Below are positions 1-9,803 of a stretch of DNA of 64,000 nt, piece by piece. The translations under genes and the position numbers were made by a program. Position 1 is the stretch's first letter. Each line of letters opens with the position of its first letter. Under the pieces are notes generated by a model. That model was not told the origin of the DNA, made no database searches, and saw nothing but the letters and a program-made list of their open reading frames with translations. Origin of the DNA: Brevundimonas sp. AJA228-03 (GTDB lineage: Bacteria > Pseudomonadota > Alphaproteobacteria > Caulobacterales > Caulobacteraceae); contig NZ_CP059297.1 in NCBI RefSeq assembly GCF_017795885.1, positions 2,237,001-2,301,000 on the forward strand, read 5' to 3'.

Positions 1-429
1 CGCCTCGGCATGCGATCGTTGCGGGTGCACGCGCCGGCCGGGATGCGCACCGGGGAACATCTTCGACTGAAGAATGCCGCCGACGACGGGTCAGACCTGT
101 ACCTTCCCGTCCTGATCCGGCCGAGCGATGGCCTCGCCGTCCTGGGCGACGATCTGCACATGCGCTGGGGGGCCACACCGCGCGTGCTGGCCGACGGAGG
201 CCGCCTCGAGATCGAGACCCACGCCGGGACGCGCTCCGCCTGGCTGACCCCCGGCCTGCAATCGCCCGTCCGCCTGCGCCTGCGCGATCTCGGCCTGCCC
301 GCGCGCGGCTCGCACAGGACCGGACACCTGTTCGTCACCCTGTTCGCCAGCGAGGTCGCGCCCTCGGCCGCCGAAGACATGCTGGCCCGCTTCACCCGGG
401 TCTGGACGCCGGACCGTTTGGCGGCCTAA
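1..429 (+). CDS. DnaJ C-terminal-domain-like protein, 5' truncated by the window edge
   Basis: The frame is open from the first base of the window, so the 142 residues seen are only the C-terminal part; the ATG at 10 is probably internal. The pattern is that of the substrate-binding C-terminal domain of DnaJ/CbpA co-chaperones: a 'GEHLRLKNA' turn, '[20 protein letters not shown]', then 'GDDLHMRW' and a late '[15 protein letters not shown]' segment, matching the G-D-L and G-L-P landmarks of the family. The J-domain itself would lie upstream and is not visible. It would act in the cytoplasm with DnaK. The gene ends 10 bases before aroC and may be co-transcribed with it. The assignment rests on pattern likeness, so function beyond DnaJ-like is inferred. 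Confidence 0.7.
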   Translation, partial: RLGMRSLRVHAPAGMRTGEHLRLKNAADDGSDLYLPVLIRPSDGLAVLGDDLHMRWGATPRVLADGGRLEIETHAGTRSAWLTPGLQSPVRLRLRDLGLPARGSHRTGHLFVTLFASEVAPSAAEDMLARFTRVWTPDRLAA

Positions 430-439
430 TCGCGGGATC

Positions 440-1555
440 ATGTCCCACAACACCTTCGGCCATCTGTTTCGCGTGACGACCTGGGGCGAAAGCCACGGGC
501 CGGCGATCGGCTGCGTCGTTGACGGCTGTCCGCCCCGGATTCCTCTGTCAGAGGCCGATCTGCAGCCCTGGCTGGACAGAAGAAAACCCGGGGGCAGCCG
601 CTTCGTCACGCAGAGGAAGGAAAGCGACACCGCCCGCATCCTGTCCGGGGTTTTCGACGACGGCGACGGGCCCGTGACCACCGGCACACCGATCGCCATC
701 CATATCGACAATGAGGATGCGCGGTCGAAAGACTATGGCGAGATCGCCCGCGCCTTCCGGCCCGGCCATGCCGACATGACCTACCAGGCCAAATATGGCG
801 TGCGGGACCATCGCGGCGGCGGACGGTCCTCGGCGCGCGAGACCGCCAGCCGGGTCGCCGCCGGGGCCGTCGCCCGCCGCATTCTGGGCGACGGCATCGT
901 CATCCGCGCCGGCATCGTCCAGTTGGGTCCGCACAGGATCGCGCCGGACAGCGTTGATTTTTCCGTCGTCCAGGACAACCCGCTGTTCGCCGCCTCCGCC
1001 GGGGTCGTGCCCGCGTGGGAAGGCTGGCTGGACGGCGTGCGCAAGGCGGGCTCGTCCACCGGTGCCGTGGTCGCCCTGGAGGTCACCGGTATCCCCGCCG
1101 GCTGGGGTGCCCCTCTTTACGGCAAGCTGGACGCCGAACTGGCCGCTGCCATGATGTCGATCAACGCCGTCAAGGGCGTCGAGATCGGGGCCGGCTTCGC
1201 CTCCGCCGAACTGTCGGGAGAGGACAATGCCGACGAGATGCGGATCGGTCCGGACGGCGGGATCGTCTTCCAGTCGAACCAGGCGGGTGGCGTGCTCGGC
1301 GGCATCTCGACCGGCCAGCCCCTGACCGCCCGCATCGCCTTCAAGCCGACATCCTCGATCCTGACCCCGCGACAGACCGTCACCCGCGACGGCACCGAGA
1401 CCGACCTGCGGACAATAGGTCGCCACGACCCCTGCGTCGCCCTGCGCGGCGTTCCGGTGGTCGAGGCCATGGCCGCCTGCGTGCTGGCCGACGCCATGCT
1501 GAGGCACCGGGCGCAAATCGGTCCGGTCACAATCCATTCACCCGGTTCGGATTAG
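440..1555 (+). CDS. aroC: Chorismate synthase
   Basis: Catalyses the last step of the shikimate pathway, 5-enolpyruvylshikimate-3-phosphate to chorismate, using reduced FMN in the cytoplasm. The 371-residue product has normal family length. It opens with the signature '[15 protein letters not shown]', followed by '[14 protein letters not shown]' and the FMN/phosphate-binding stretch '[20 protein letters not shown]'. The late '[19 protein letters not shown]' segment is also typical. The ATG at 440 is chosen because the signature begins four residues later. The gene stops with TAG directly before a small lipoprotein gene, suggesting a shared transcript. Nothing looks damaged. Confidence 0.98.
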   Translation: MSHNTFGHLFRVTTWGESHGPAIGCVVDGCPPRIPLSEADLQPWLDRRKPGGSRFVTQRKESDTARILSGVFDDGDGPVTTGTPIAIHIDNEDARSKDYGEIARAFRPGHADMTYQAKYGVRDHRGGGRSSARETASRVAAGAVARRILGDGIVIRAGIVQLGPHRIAPDSVDFSVVQDNPLFAASAGVVPAWEGWLDGVRKAGSSTGAVVALEVTGIPAGWGAPLYGKLDAELAAAMMSINAVKGVEIGAGFASAELSGEDNADEMRIGPDGGIVFQSNQAGGVLGGISTGQPLTARIAFKPTSSILTPRQTVTRDGTETDLRTIGRHDPCVALRGVPVVEAMAACVLADAMLRHRAQIGPVTIHSPGSD

Positions 1556-1564
1556 GTGCGAACC

Positions 1565-1837
1565 ATGTTCCGCACTGCCAGACGCACCGCCGCCCTGTCG
1601 ATCGTCCTCGCGGGCGCACTGATGCTCCAGGGCTGTCTGGTCGGGGCCGTGGTCGGCACGGCGGGTGCGGTGGTCGGTGGCGCGGCAAAGGTCACGGGTG
1701 CGGTCGTCGGTGCCGGAGTGGATTCCGTCACCACCTCCGACGAGGAAACCCGCGCGCGCCAGGCGCGCGAGCAGCGCGACCACGAACGCGAGCAACGCCG
1801 ATGCGAGCAACGCCGCGCCAACGGCCAGCGCTGTTAG
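1565..1837 (+). CDS. Small glycine-zipper lipoprotein
   Basis: Predicted 90-residue envelope lipoprotein of unknown function. The N-terminus has basic residues, a hydrophobic run and a lipobox 'LMLQGC', placing the lipidated cysteine at residue 24. The following segment is a Gly/Ala/Val-rich zipper ('GAVVGTAGAVVGGAA', 'GAVVGAG') of the kind that inserts into or packs against membranes. The tail is strongly charged (Arg, Glu) with a cysteine pair near the end. ATG at 1565 is preferred because the AGG of the aroC stop region lies eight bases upstream; a GTG at 1556, immediately after the aroC stop, is in frame and possible. A hairpin repeat begins at its stop codon. Confidence 0.75.
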   Translation: MFRTARRTAALSIVLAGALMLQGCLVGAVVGTAGAVVGGAAKVTGAVVGAGVDSVTTSDEETRARQAREQRDHEREQRRCEQRRANGQRC

Positions 1838-1911
1838 GGCATGATCGTTTGAGCTGGACCCACGTCGTGGGTCCAGCGAAAGCGTGAATCCTGCCCTCGC
1901 AGATATCCGGC
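1835..1911. repeat. Dispersed hairpin repeat, copy 1
   Basis: About 77 bases beginning with the TAG stop codon of the upstream lipoprotein gene. The centre is a perfect inverted repeat, GCTGGACCCAC and its complement around a GTC loop. The outer arms GGGCATGAT and ATCCTGCCC are complementary apart from one mismatch. A near-identical copy, again starting at a stop codon, lies at 6197-6274. It may act as a terminator or RNA-stabilising hairpin and looks like a member of a genome-wide intergenic repeat family. Confidence 0.85.
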
Positions 1912-2024
1912 GCGTGGGCCGTCGGGATCGACATGAACCGACGCTCAAACAACGGCCATGACGGATCGCCTCGCAACTGCCCGAGGTTACAAGGCCACGC
2001 GCACGCCAATCCAGGGCGATCAGC

Positions 2025-2792
2025 CTATGGCTTGCGCAGGACCACGTACATGCCGGTTGCGAAGTAGGGCTCCAGCCCCGGGATCTTCGAGATCAGGGCA
2101 AAGGCGTCCATGATGCGCTGTTTGAGCCCGCCCTCTGTCGGATTGACGCGCAGGCTTTCAACGACGAGGCCCGACCTGAGGAAGGCGCGGCGAAAGTCTG
2201 CTGGCTTCAAGGCGTTGAAGCCGCATTCGATAAGTGTCGTGACGTTCTCGCCATTGGCCTTGTTATAGGCCGCGATCACGCGCTTGCGGCCTGCAATCAG
2301 ATGCAGCCAGGGCAGGCGCACTCTCGCACGCAGTTCGCCGTGGTCGCCGAACGGGCTGTGATACATCGGGGAAAAGCCGATATAGGCTCTGCCGCCCGGG
2401 CGCAGCAGGCGACGGAAAGAGTTCAGCACACTGTCGATATCGGCAATATGCTCGAAGGTGTTCTGCGAGACGATGACATCGAAACGCGCCTCACCGGCCA
2501 TGTCGTTGGTTGGTGTGGAGTCGAACCGGGCGTTGGTCAGCTGCGGGAAGCGCTGGGCCAGCTTCTTTGTGCCCCACTCCACGCGCGGTTCCCAGGTATC
2601 GATACCCAGAACGCTTTTGGCACCCGCCAGGGCAATATCGGCGGTCAGGAAGCCGAGACCGGAGCCGACCTCCATCACATCGAGTCCCGTGAAGTCGGGC
2701 TTCACGCCCAGGCGCTGCCACAAGTTACCGGTTTCTGACAGGCCGACTTCGAACGCCTCGTCGACGTCAAAGTTCTGGTGGTCTTGAAGCAT
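2025..2792 (-). CDS. Class I SAM-dependent methyltransferase
   Basis: A 255-residue protein with the Rossmann-type methyltransferase fold. Motif I 'VMEVGSGLGFLTADIA' binds S-adenosylmethionine, 'VLGIDTWEP' supplies the acidic residue after strand 2, and 'FDVIVSQNTFEHI' with 'LLRPGGRAYIGFSP' match motifs II and III of the Methyltransf_11/UbiE-like group. The substrate cannot be told from the sequence. The start at 2792 (protein MLQDHQ...) is chosen because AAGGGA sits about seven bases upstream; in-frame ATGs at 2798 and 2837 have poorer sites. It stands alone, converging on the aroC-lipoprotein unit, with about 240 bases to queE in which I see no convincing gene. Confidence 0.82.
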   Translation of the reverse strand: MLQDHQNFDVDEAFEVGLSETGNLWQRLGVKPDFTGLDVMEVGSGLGFLTADIALAGAKSVLGIDTWEPRVEWGTKKLAQRFPQLTNARFDSTPTNDMAGEARFDVIVSQNTFEHIADIDSVLNSFRRLLRPGGRAYIGFSPMYHSPFGDHGELRARVRLPWLHLIAGRKRVIAAYNKANGENVTTLIECGFNALKPADFRRAFLRSGLVVESLRVNPTEGGLKQRIMDAFALISKIPGLEPYFATGMYVVLRKP

Positions 2793-3033
2793 GGGCATTC
2801 CCTTTTCGGGAGCCTTGTAAATCATGATTGCTTGCAAGATCGCTGGCAGACATCGTTTTCATACGGTTACCCGGGGGCTGGATCCCGCCGACATCGGATA
2901 TCTGGTGATCCGCGCCCACGAGGATCACGACGGCGGTGCCCAGGACCCGGGTGAGCCGTTCGGGATGCATCTGATCGGCCCCGGCCCGGACGCCGGTCTT
3001 GCCCGTCTGAAGCAGCCGTGAGGTCGCGTCCGG

Positions 3034-3669
3034 TCAACGGACTCCGATGTACTTGTGGGTCTGGATGCTGAGGCGCCATTTCGGATGGCGCAGGCAGTAG
3101 TCCAGGGCCGCCGCCGTATTGGCCGTCTGATCGGGTCCGTCCATCGGCTGCAGCCAGAAGCGCTCGAAATCCAGGTCCTCGAACCGGTCCGGCATTGCCA
3201 GCGGCTGAGGATAGACCAGTTTCAACTCGGCCCCTGAAATCTGCACCACCGGGGCCGCGGCCTTCGGGCTGACGCAGACCCAGTCGATCCCCTCAGGCAC
3301 CGGCAGGGTGCCGTTGGTCTCGACCGCGATGTCAAGGCCGCGGGCGTGAAGGGCGGCGATCAAGGCCCCGTCCAGTTGCAGCAGCGGCTCGCCACCCGTG
3401 CAGACGACCAGTTTCGGATGCCCGCCCCGACCGATCCACAGGGAAGCGACATGGTCCGCCAGCACCTCCGCGTCCGGAAATCGCCCGCCCCCGTCACCGT
3501 CGGTCCCGACGAACTCGGTGTCGCAGAACGAGCAAACGGCCGTGGCCCGGTCCTGTTCGCGCCCGCTCCACAGATTGCACCCGGCGAACCGCAGGAAGAC
3601 CGCCGGGCGCCCCGCCTGACCGCCCTCGCCCTGCACCGTCAGGAAGGTTTCCTTGACCGCATAGGTCAT
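3034..3669 (-). CDS. queE: 7-carboxy-7-deazaguanine synthase (radical SAM)
   Basis: Converts 6-carboxy-5,6,7,8-tetrahydropterin to 7-carboxy-7-deazaguanine in queuosine/preQ0 synthesis. The 211-residue protein starts '[20 protein letters not shown]', a family hallmark. The [4Fe-4S] cluster cysteines are arranged as CX14CX2C ('CNLW...VCSFCDTEF') instead of the usual CX3CX2C; this longer loop is known in a subgroup of QueE. '[11 protein letters not shown]' is the radical-SAM GGEP motif. The ATG at 3669 overlaps the stop of queC by four bases (ATGA), so the two are translationally coupled. No queD or queF is visible nearby; queA lies 11 kb away. Confidence 0.95.
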   Translation of the reverse strand: MTYAVKETFLTVQGEGGQAGRPAVFLRFAGCNLWSGREQDRATAVCSFCDTEFVGTDGDGGGRFPDAEVLADHVASLWIGRGGHPKLVVCTGGEPLLQLDGALIAALHARGLDIAVETNGTLPVPEGIDWVCVSPKAAAPVVQISGAELKLVYPQPLAMPDRFEDLDFERFWLQPMDGPDQTANTAAALDYCLRHPKWRLSIQTHKYIGVR

Positions 3670-4382
3670 TGTCCTGCGACCCATCCGTCCCAGCCCGCGG
3701 CCCGGAGCGCGCAGGCCGGACACGTCCCGCAGCCATAGCCCCAGGCATGGCGTTGCGTCCGGTCGCCCAGGTAACAGGTGTGACTGTCCTCCACGATCAG
3801 TTCGACCAGGGCGGTGCCACCGATCTCGTCCGCCAGCGCCCAGGTCTGTGCCTTGGTCAGCCGCATCAGGGGCGTCTGGACCGGCACGCGCCGGTCAAAC
3901 CCCAGCGACAGCGCCCGCTCCATCGCGTCCATGGTCTCGCGTCGGCAGTCGGGATAGCCGGAGAAGTCCGTCTCGCACATGCCGCCGACCAGCACATCCA
4001 GCCCGCGCCGGTCCGCCAGCGCAGCCGCCGCTGTCAGGAAGATCAGGTTTCGCCCCGGTACGAAGGTCGTCGGCAGGCCGCGCGCGCCCACCTCGATCGC
4101 CCGGTCGGTCGTCATGGCCGTCTCGCCGATGGCCCCGAACCCGGTCAGGTCCACGACGTGGTCCGGCCCCAGCCGCGCGGCCAGGTCCGGCAGGACGCCG
4201 GGCATCCTCTCGCGCACCTTCAGCCGCGCCGCCATCTCGACCGCATGGCGCTGGCCATAGTCGAAACCCACGGTCTCGACCCGCCCGAACCGCTCCATCG
4301 CCCAGGCCAGGCAGGTCGCGCTGTCCTGACCACCGGAGAACAGGACGAGAGCCGACGATGCTTTGGATCGGGTTTCGGTCAT
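3666..4382 (-). CDS. queC: 7-cyano-7-deazaguanine synthase
   Basis: ATP-dependent enzyme that turns 7-carboxy-7-deazaguanine into preQ0, the nitrile precursor of queuosine. The 238-residue protein carries the PP-loop '[14 protein letters not shown]' near residue 15, the conserved '[15 protein letters not shown]' segment, and a C-terminal zinc site ('CYLG', then '[10 protein letters not shown]'). The ATG at 4382 (MTETRSK) places the PP-loop at the usual distance; a longer frame upstream has no family likeness. It heads a two-gene operon with queE. About 200 bases separate it from the divergent histidine kinase, where both promoters should lie. Confidence 0.96.
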   Translation of the reverse strand: MTETRSKASSALVLFSGGQDSATCLAWAMERFGRVETVGFDYGQRHAVEMAARLKVRERMPGVLPDLAARLGPDHVVDLTGFGAIGETAMTTDRAIEVGARGLPTTFVPGRNLIFLTAAAALADRRGLDVLVGGMCETDFSGYPDCRRETMDAMERALSLGFDRRVPVQTPLMRLTKAQTWALADEIGGTALVELIVEDSHTCYLGDRTQRHAWGYGCGTCPACALRAAGWDGWVAGQ

Positions 4383-4585
4383 GACAGCCCTGCGGTCGGC
4401 CGGCTGGCCGCGCGCATAGAAAAAAGGGATGGAACTCTGGACGTTTGCCCTGGCCCTTACACCACCGCACGGACACCAGCAAAACCTCGCCAATGGGGGC
4501 CGGAATGCGGCAGCGGGTCACAGTTAACGATTCCGAAGAAGGTTATCCCATAACTGTTCATCGTGATGATGGAGTAACGGCCTGT

Positions 4586-6196
<1,611 letters not shown>

Positions 6197-6199
<3 letters not shown>

Positions 6200-6274
6200 G
6201 GCATGATCGTTTGAGGTGGACCCACGTCGTGGGTCCAACCGAAAGCGTGAATCATGCCCTCGCTCATATCCGGA
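6197..6274. repeat. Dispersed hairpin repeat, copy 2
   Basis: Second copy of the 1835-1911 element, again starting with the TAG stop codon of the preceding gene. Here the outer arms GGGCATGAT and ATCATGCCC are perfectly complementary, and the inner stem is TGGACCCAC/GTGGGTCCA around GTC. Only a few positions differ between copies, including one single-base insertion. It is followed at once by a different hairpin. Confidence 0.85.
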
Positions 6275-6333
6275 GCCTGATTCACGGCATCGGCGGAATC
6301 GCGAAGCGATTCCTCCTCAGCCGATCAGGCTCT
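6273..6333. repeat. Second intergenic hairpin
   Basis: Outer arms GAGCCTGAT and ATCAGGCTC are exact complements; the inner stem GGAATCGC/GCGATTCC closes a GAA loop. It lies directly beside repeat copy 2, so two different hairpins sit in tandem after the kinase gene. There is no T-run, so a simple intrinsic terminator is not indicated; a mobile palindromic repeat is as likely. Confidence 0.7.
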
Positions 6334-6742
6334 AGGTTTGCCGGGCGGGACACCAACGGTCACGGGTCACGAACTGGACTCCAGAAAACCGGGTGCAAGG
6401 AGTCCAACTCCTGCGGCCTGGCCTTGGAAAATCTGGCCATCGCATTCAAAAAACTGACATTCCTGCTCCTGGCTCCAACCCGTCGGCACGGCTCGCAAAC
6501 GGACTCGACCCCGTTCAGAGCGTATTCGAGAGATAAGAGATGGCCCTGGTCCGGACGCGGCCGGCCGGGGCATTCCGCGGGATCATGATCGTGCGGACAG
6601 CCTGACACGCGCCCACGTCAGAAGCGGTCGTGGCTTTCGCAATCTTCGTTCGAGAGAGCCACAAACGGACCCGTCCAGGGTGCGTTCGAGGGTGGAACGC
6701 GTGATTGCGCCCCAGCGCTTCACACGAGCAGAAGCCGTCCTG
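6334..6742. other. Gene-poor intergenic stretch
   Basis: About 400 bases with visibly lower GC than the flanks and no frame that I can support on either strand. It contains an inverted repeat GGACTCC...GGAGTCC (6376-6405) and two loosely similar segments beginning CAAACGGAC near 6498 and 6662. It may be a decayed gene or repeat remnant. I recognise nothing specific in it. Confidence 0.5.
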
Positions 6743-7231
6743 TCAGTCCCTGACCTGCGACAAAGCGATCCGGTTGCCCTCGCTGTCCTCGATTTCAGCG
6801 ACATAACCTGCCGCGCCGATATCCTTCTTGGGATAGAGCACATTCGCCCCGTGCGCCCGGGCGCGCAGCAAGACGGCATCAATGTCCGGGACATCGAAAT
6901 AGACGATCACACCCTCCTTTGAGGGCCTGTAGACGTCGCCTTTGGCGAGGGCTCCGCTGGAACCCGGTGCACCGTCGCTTCGCGGAAAAAAGGCCATCGG
7001 GTAGCCGTCAACGTCTCGCCTGGTCATGCGATAGCCAAAAACAGCCTCGTAGAAGGAGACCGCCCGGTCCATGTCCGTGACAGGTATCTCGAAGTGGAAG
7101 ACCGGGTTGGTCATAGCCGATGTGTCCTGCCTCATGTGACCCCGCCGGGGCGCTCCCTCTTCGCTGCACGCCACTGCGAGTCCGCATGTGACAGCGAGGG
7201 CGAACAGCAAGAACCGTCCTGACTTTGCCAT
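6743..7231 (-). CDS. VOC (glyoxalase/bleomycin-resistance fold) protein with lipoprotein-like leader
   Basis: From residue 40 ('MTNPVFHFEIPVTDMDRAVSFYE') this is a typical single VOC domain, ending 'AEIEDSEGNRIALSQ'. VOC proteins bind a metal and small substrates or drugs; the exact role is unknown. The full 162-residue frame has an N-terminal extension with basic residues, a hydrophobic run and 'GLAVACSEE', resembling a lipoprotein signal, although Ala at -3 is atypical. An internal ATG at about 7114 with AGGA ten bases upstream would give the plain cytoplasmic form. Upstream of the 7231 ATG, AGGGA abuts the start too closely to be ideal. Both starts remain open; the domain call is firm. Confidence 0.75.
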   Translation of the reverse strand: MAKSGRFLLFALAVTCGLAVACSEEGAPRRGHMRQDTSAMTNPVFHFEIPVTDMDRAVSFYEAVFGYRMTRRDVDGYPMAFFPRSDGAPGSSGALAKGDVYRPSKEGVIVYFDVPDIDAVLLRARAHGANVLYPKKDIGAAGYVAEIEDSEGNRIALSQVRD

Positions 7232-7319
7232 TCCCTGTTTCTTCTACAATCACACGTGACGTGGCAATGTCCGTCACGGCGGCGTCAGCGGACACGATCG
7301 ACCAGCCGGGCTCAGGCCC

Positions 7320-8378
7320 TCAGCCCTGATCCGGACCGCCCTCCCCGCCCGTCTCCTCGTCCTCGTCCTCATACCCCACCAGTCGCAGCGCCCGCGCCTT
7401 GACGCCGTTGATCCCGGCCCAGCGCAGCAACCCCTCCTCGCGGCCGTGGGTGATCCACAGTTCTTCGGGCCTCACCTCCTCGAAGGTCTGGATCAGCTCG
7501 GGCCAGTCGGCGTGGTCGCTGATCACCAGCGGCAGTTCCACGCCCCGCTGCTTCGCCCGCGCCTTGACCAGCATCCAGCCGGACGCGAAGGCCGTCACCG
7601 GATCGGCGAAACGCCGCGCCCAGCGATCCTGGATTGCGGACGGCGGGGCGATGGCGACCTCGCCGCCCAATCCTCCTTTTGAAGAGTGGGCGTCCTTCTG
7701 CAGCCCCGTGGCCGGCAGGATCGGGCCCAGATCGACGCCCTCGCGCCCGTAGAGGGCGTTCAGCCGCTCCAGCGCGCCGTGGACGTAGATCGGCCGCTCC
7801 CAGCCCGCCTCGCGCAGCAGCCGGATCACCCGCTGGGCCTTGCCGAGCGCATAGGCCCCGACCAGATGGGCGCGGTCCGGGAACTGGCCCAGCGACTGGA
7901 CCAGCCGCCCCACCTCCCCGGCATCCGGCGGATGGGTGAAGACCGGCAGGCCGAAAGTCGCCTCCGAGATGAAGACGTGACATGGGACGGGCTCGAACGG
8001 GGTGCAGGTCGGATCGCGTCGACGCTTGTAGTCGCCCGACACCACCATGGTCAGGCCCTGATACGTCACCACCGCCTGGGCCGAACCCAGCACATGGCCC
8101 GCCGGGACCAGCCGGATCTCGACCCCGTTGTGGGAGGCGGTCTCTCCATAGGCCACCGGCTGGCGCAGCCGGGTGAAGTCCTCGCCATACCGCTCGGCCA
8201 TGATGGCCAGGGTCTGGGCCGTCGCCAGCACCGCGCCGTGGCCCGATCGGGCATGGTCGGCATGGCCATGGGTCACCACCGCCCGGTCCACCGGCCGGTT
8301 GGGATCGACGTAGAAGTCGCCGGGCGGGCAGTACAGGCCGGCCGGCGTGGGTCGGAGCAGGTCTTCGGGTCGGATCAT
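7320..8378 (-). CDS. Ligase-associated DNA exonuclease-like metallo-beta-lactamase protein
   Basis: 352-residue member of the metallo-beta-lactamase/beta-CASP-related group known as 'DNA ligase-associated putative exonuclease'. The metal site 'VVTHGHADHARSG' (HxHxDH) appears near residue 36, followed by 'PAGHVLGSAQAVV' and 'VVSGDYKRRRDPT', and late 'ISDHADW' and 'LWITHGREEG' motifs. In many bacteria this gene sits with an ATP-dependent DNA ligase, a DEXH helicase and a phosphoesterase in a repair cluster. None of those is its neighbour here; it is flanked by a VOC gene and a divergent thioesterase. The repair role is inferred from the family. Confidence 0.88.
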   Translation of the reverse strand: MIRPEDLLRPTPAGLYCPPGDFYVDPNRPVDRAVVTHGHADHARSGHGAVLATAQTLAIMAERYGEDFTRLRQPVAYGETASHNGVEIRLVPAGHVLGSAQAVVTYQGLTMVVSGDYKRRRDPTCTPFEPVPCHVFISEATFGLPVFTHPPDAGEVGRLVQSLGQFPDRAHLVGAYALGKAQRVIRLLREAGWERPIYVHGALERLNALYGREGVDLGPILPATGLQKDAHSSKGGLGGEVAIAPPSAIQDRWARRFADPVTAFASGWMLVKARAKQRGVELPLVISDHADWPELIQTFEEVRPEELWITHGREEGLLRWAGINGVKARALRLVGYEDEDEETGGEGGPDQG

Positions 8379-8440
8379 GGGCGCGATATGGGCATGCTGC
8401 GGGGCTTGCGCGCCAGTCCGCGCCCGATAAGGACGGACAG

Positions 8441-8914
8441 ATGAGCGATCCGTTCCTGACCGACATCCTGCCGCAGCTCGCCTCGGGCGCGGCCCACACC
8501 CATTCGCTGGGATTCCGGTACGAGGGTGTCGAGGGCGACCGTGTTCGCCTGCGCACTCCCTGGCGGGCCGATCTGGTCGGGGATCCGGAGACGGAGGTCT
8601 TCGCCGGCGGTCTGGTCACCGCCATGCTGGACCATGTCGGGGGTCTGGCCGTCTGGGTGGCCCTTGGCAAATATGCCCCCATCGCCACCCTGGACCTGCG
8701 CATCGACTATATGCGCGCCGCCCGTCCGCGCGTGGACCTGCTCAGCGAGGCCCGCTGCTACAAACTGACGCGCACCATCGGCTTCGTCCGCGCCTGGGCC
8801 TTCGAGGACGACCCCGCCGACCCGGTCGCCGCCGCCCAGGCGACCTATGTCATCAACGCCAGGGACGCGGGCGCGACCGGTTCCGGCCAGAAGGCGGAAG
8901 GCGACGCCGCATGA
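8441..8914 (+). CDS. PaaI-family hotdog thioesterase
   Basis: 157-residue hotdog-fold protein of the PaaI/YdiI acyl-CoA thioesterase type. The segment 'VFAGGLVTAMLDHVGGLAVW' is the substrate-channel helix with the catalytic acidic position, and 'IATLDLRIDYMRAARP' is the conserved strand of the family. It starts 62 bases from the divergent nuclease gene. Its stop overlaps the next thioesterase by four bases (ATGA at 8911), so the pair is one translational unit. The acyl-CoA substrate cannot be predicted. Confidence 0.88.
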   Translation: MSDPFLTDILPQLASGAAHTHSLGFRYEGVEGDRVRLRTPWRADLVGDPETEVFAGGLVTAMLDHVGGLAVWVALGKYAPIATLDLRIDYMRAARPRVDLLSEARCYKLTRTIGFVRAWAFEDDPADPVAAAQATYVINARDAGATGSGQKAEGDAA

Positions 8915-9318
8915 CCGGCCTGCTGGACACGATTCCCTACGCCCGCTTTCTGGATCTTCGGACCGAACGCGACGGCGACATCCTGACGGTCGTCATGCCC
9001 TTCGCCGACCACCTGATCGGCAATCCCATGCTGCCGGCCCTGCACGGGGGCTCCACCGCCGCCATGCTGGAGCTGACCGCCATCGCCCAGGTCGCCCTGG
9101 TCTGGCCGCGCCTTCGCCTGCCCCGGCCCATCACGGTGACCACGGCCTATCTGCGGTCGGGCAAGCCGCGCGACGTCCATGCCCGCGCCCGTATTTCGCG
9201 CGCGGGTCGCCGCGTGGCGCACGTCCTGGCCGAGGCCTGGCAGGATGACCCGGCCGAGCCCATCGCCAGCCTGACGGCCCACTTCTCGCTGGACGACAAC
9301 CGGGACTTGCAATCCTGA
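8911..9318 (+). CDS. PaaI-family hotdog thioesterase (second of tandem pair)
   Basis: 135-residue hotdog protein with 'LPALHGGSTAAMLELTAIAQ', the helix of the PaaI thioesterases, and 'RPITVTTAYLRSGKPRDVHA', the conserved strand. It overlaps the previous gene by ATGA. The two products are clearly related in layout but divergent in sequence, so they may form a heteromer or act on different acyl-CoAs. Hotdog enzymes function as dimers or tetramers in the cytoplasm. Confidence 0.88.
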   Translation: MTGLLDTIPYARFLDLRTERDGDILTVVMPFADHLIGNPMLPALHGGSTAAMLELTAIAQVALVWPRLRLPRPITVTTAYLRSGKPRDVHARARISRAGRRVAHVLAEAWQDDPAEPIASLTAHFSLDDNRDLQS

Positions 9319-9370
9319 ACGACCCATGATTGCATCCTCAGGTGGCATCCGGCCACCGGGGAAATCCACC

Positions 9371-9766
9371 ATGAGCAGAGAAACCGTCGGCGAGTCCCTG
9401 GCGATCCGCCTGTATGCCGCCGAGTCGGCCATCGACCTGGCCCTGATCGAAGCCGCAAACCTGGCCGCCATGCTGCCCGCCGCCCGGGCCCACGCCTGTC
9501 TGTCTGCCGTGACGGGTCAGAAGGCGTTCGACGCCACCGCCGCCACGATCGGGGCGCTGGCCTCGGCGCGGTCCCACCTGGTCGATACCCACAACACGCT
9601 TGCCGCTCTGGCCCGCCGTCTGGGGCTTGACACACTCGCTGTCGGCCCGATGGACAAGCCGGAAGACCGTCCTCCCGTCGGGGGGGAAGGCGCAGGCGGT
9701 GGGAGGGTCGGCGGCCCTCCACGAATCGTTAACAAAACGCTACCTGTTGCGTCCCGGATGTGTTAA
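9371..9766 (+). CDS. Small helical protein of unknown function, paralogue of the next gene
   Basis: 131-residue protein I do not recognise. It is rich in Ala, predicted mostly helical, and about 100 residues align without gaps to the product of the next gene, ending in the shared block 'AVGPMDKPEDR' ('AVGPMEKPDDW' in the neighbour). After this block comes a Gly/Pro-rich tail that the neighbour lacks. The ATG at 9371 has GGGGA seven bases upstream; an in-frame ATG at 9326 is less likely. No signal peptide or membrane segment is seen. Its stop falls in the promoter region of the paralogue. Confidence 0.7.
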   Translation: MSRETVGESLAIRLYAAESAIDLALIEAANLAAMLPAARAHACLSAVTGQKAFDATAATIGALASARSHLVDTHNTLAALARRLGLDTLAVGPMDKPEDRPPVGGEGAGGGRVGGPPRIVNKTLPVASRMC

Positions 9767-9803
9767 CAAGTTGTTCGTTGTTTTTTCATCGAGGGGCTTG
9801 ACC

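Noticed and set aside
2793..3033. Short open frames on both strands between the methyltransferase and queE
   Set aside because: None has a ribosome-binding site, domain likeness or conserved context, and they overlap one another.
6360..6608. An 82-codon frame on the minus strand in the gene-poor stretch
   Set aside because: No ribosome-binding site or family match, and composition unlike the neighbouring genes. It may be a remnant but cannot be supported.
9729..9767. Two TTAAC words before the small helical protein gene as a possible CtrA-binding site
   Set aside because: The full site needs TTAA-N7-TTAA. The two words are 34 bases apart and neither has a second half at the right spacing.
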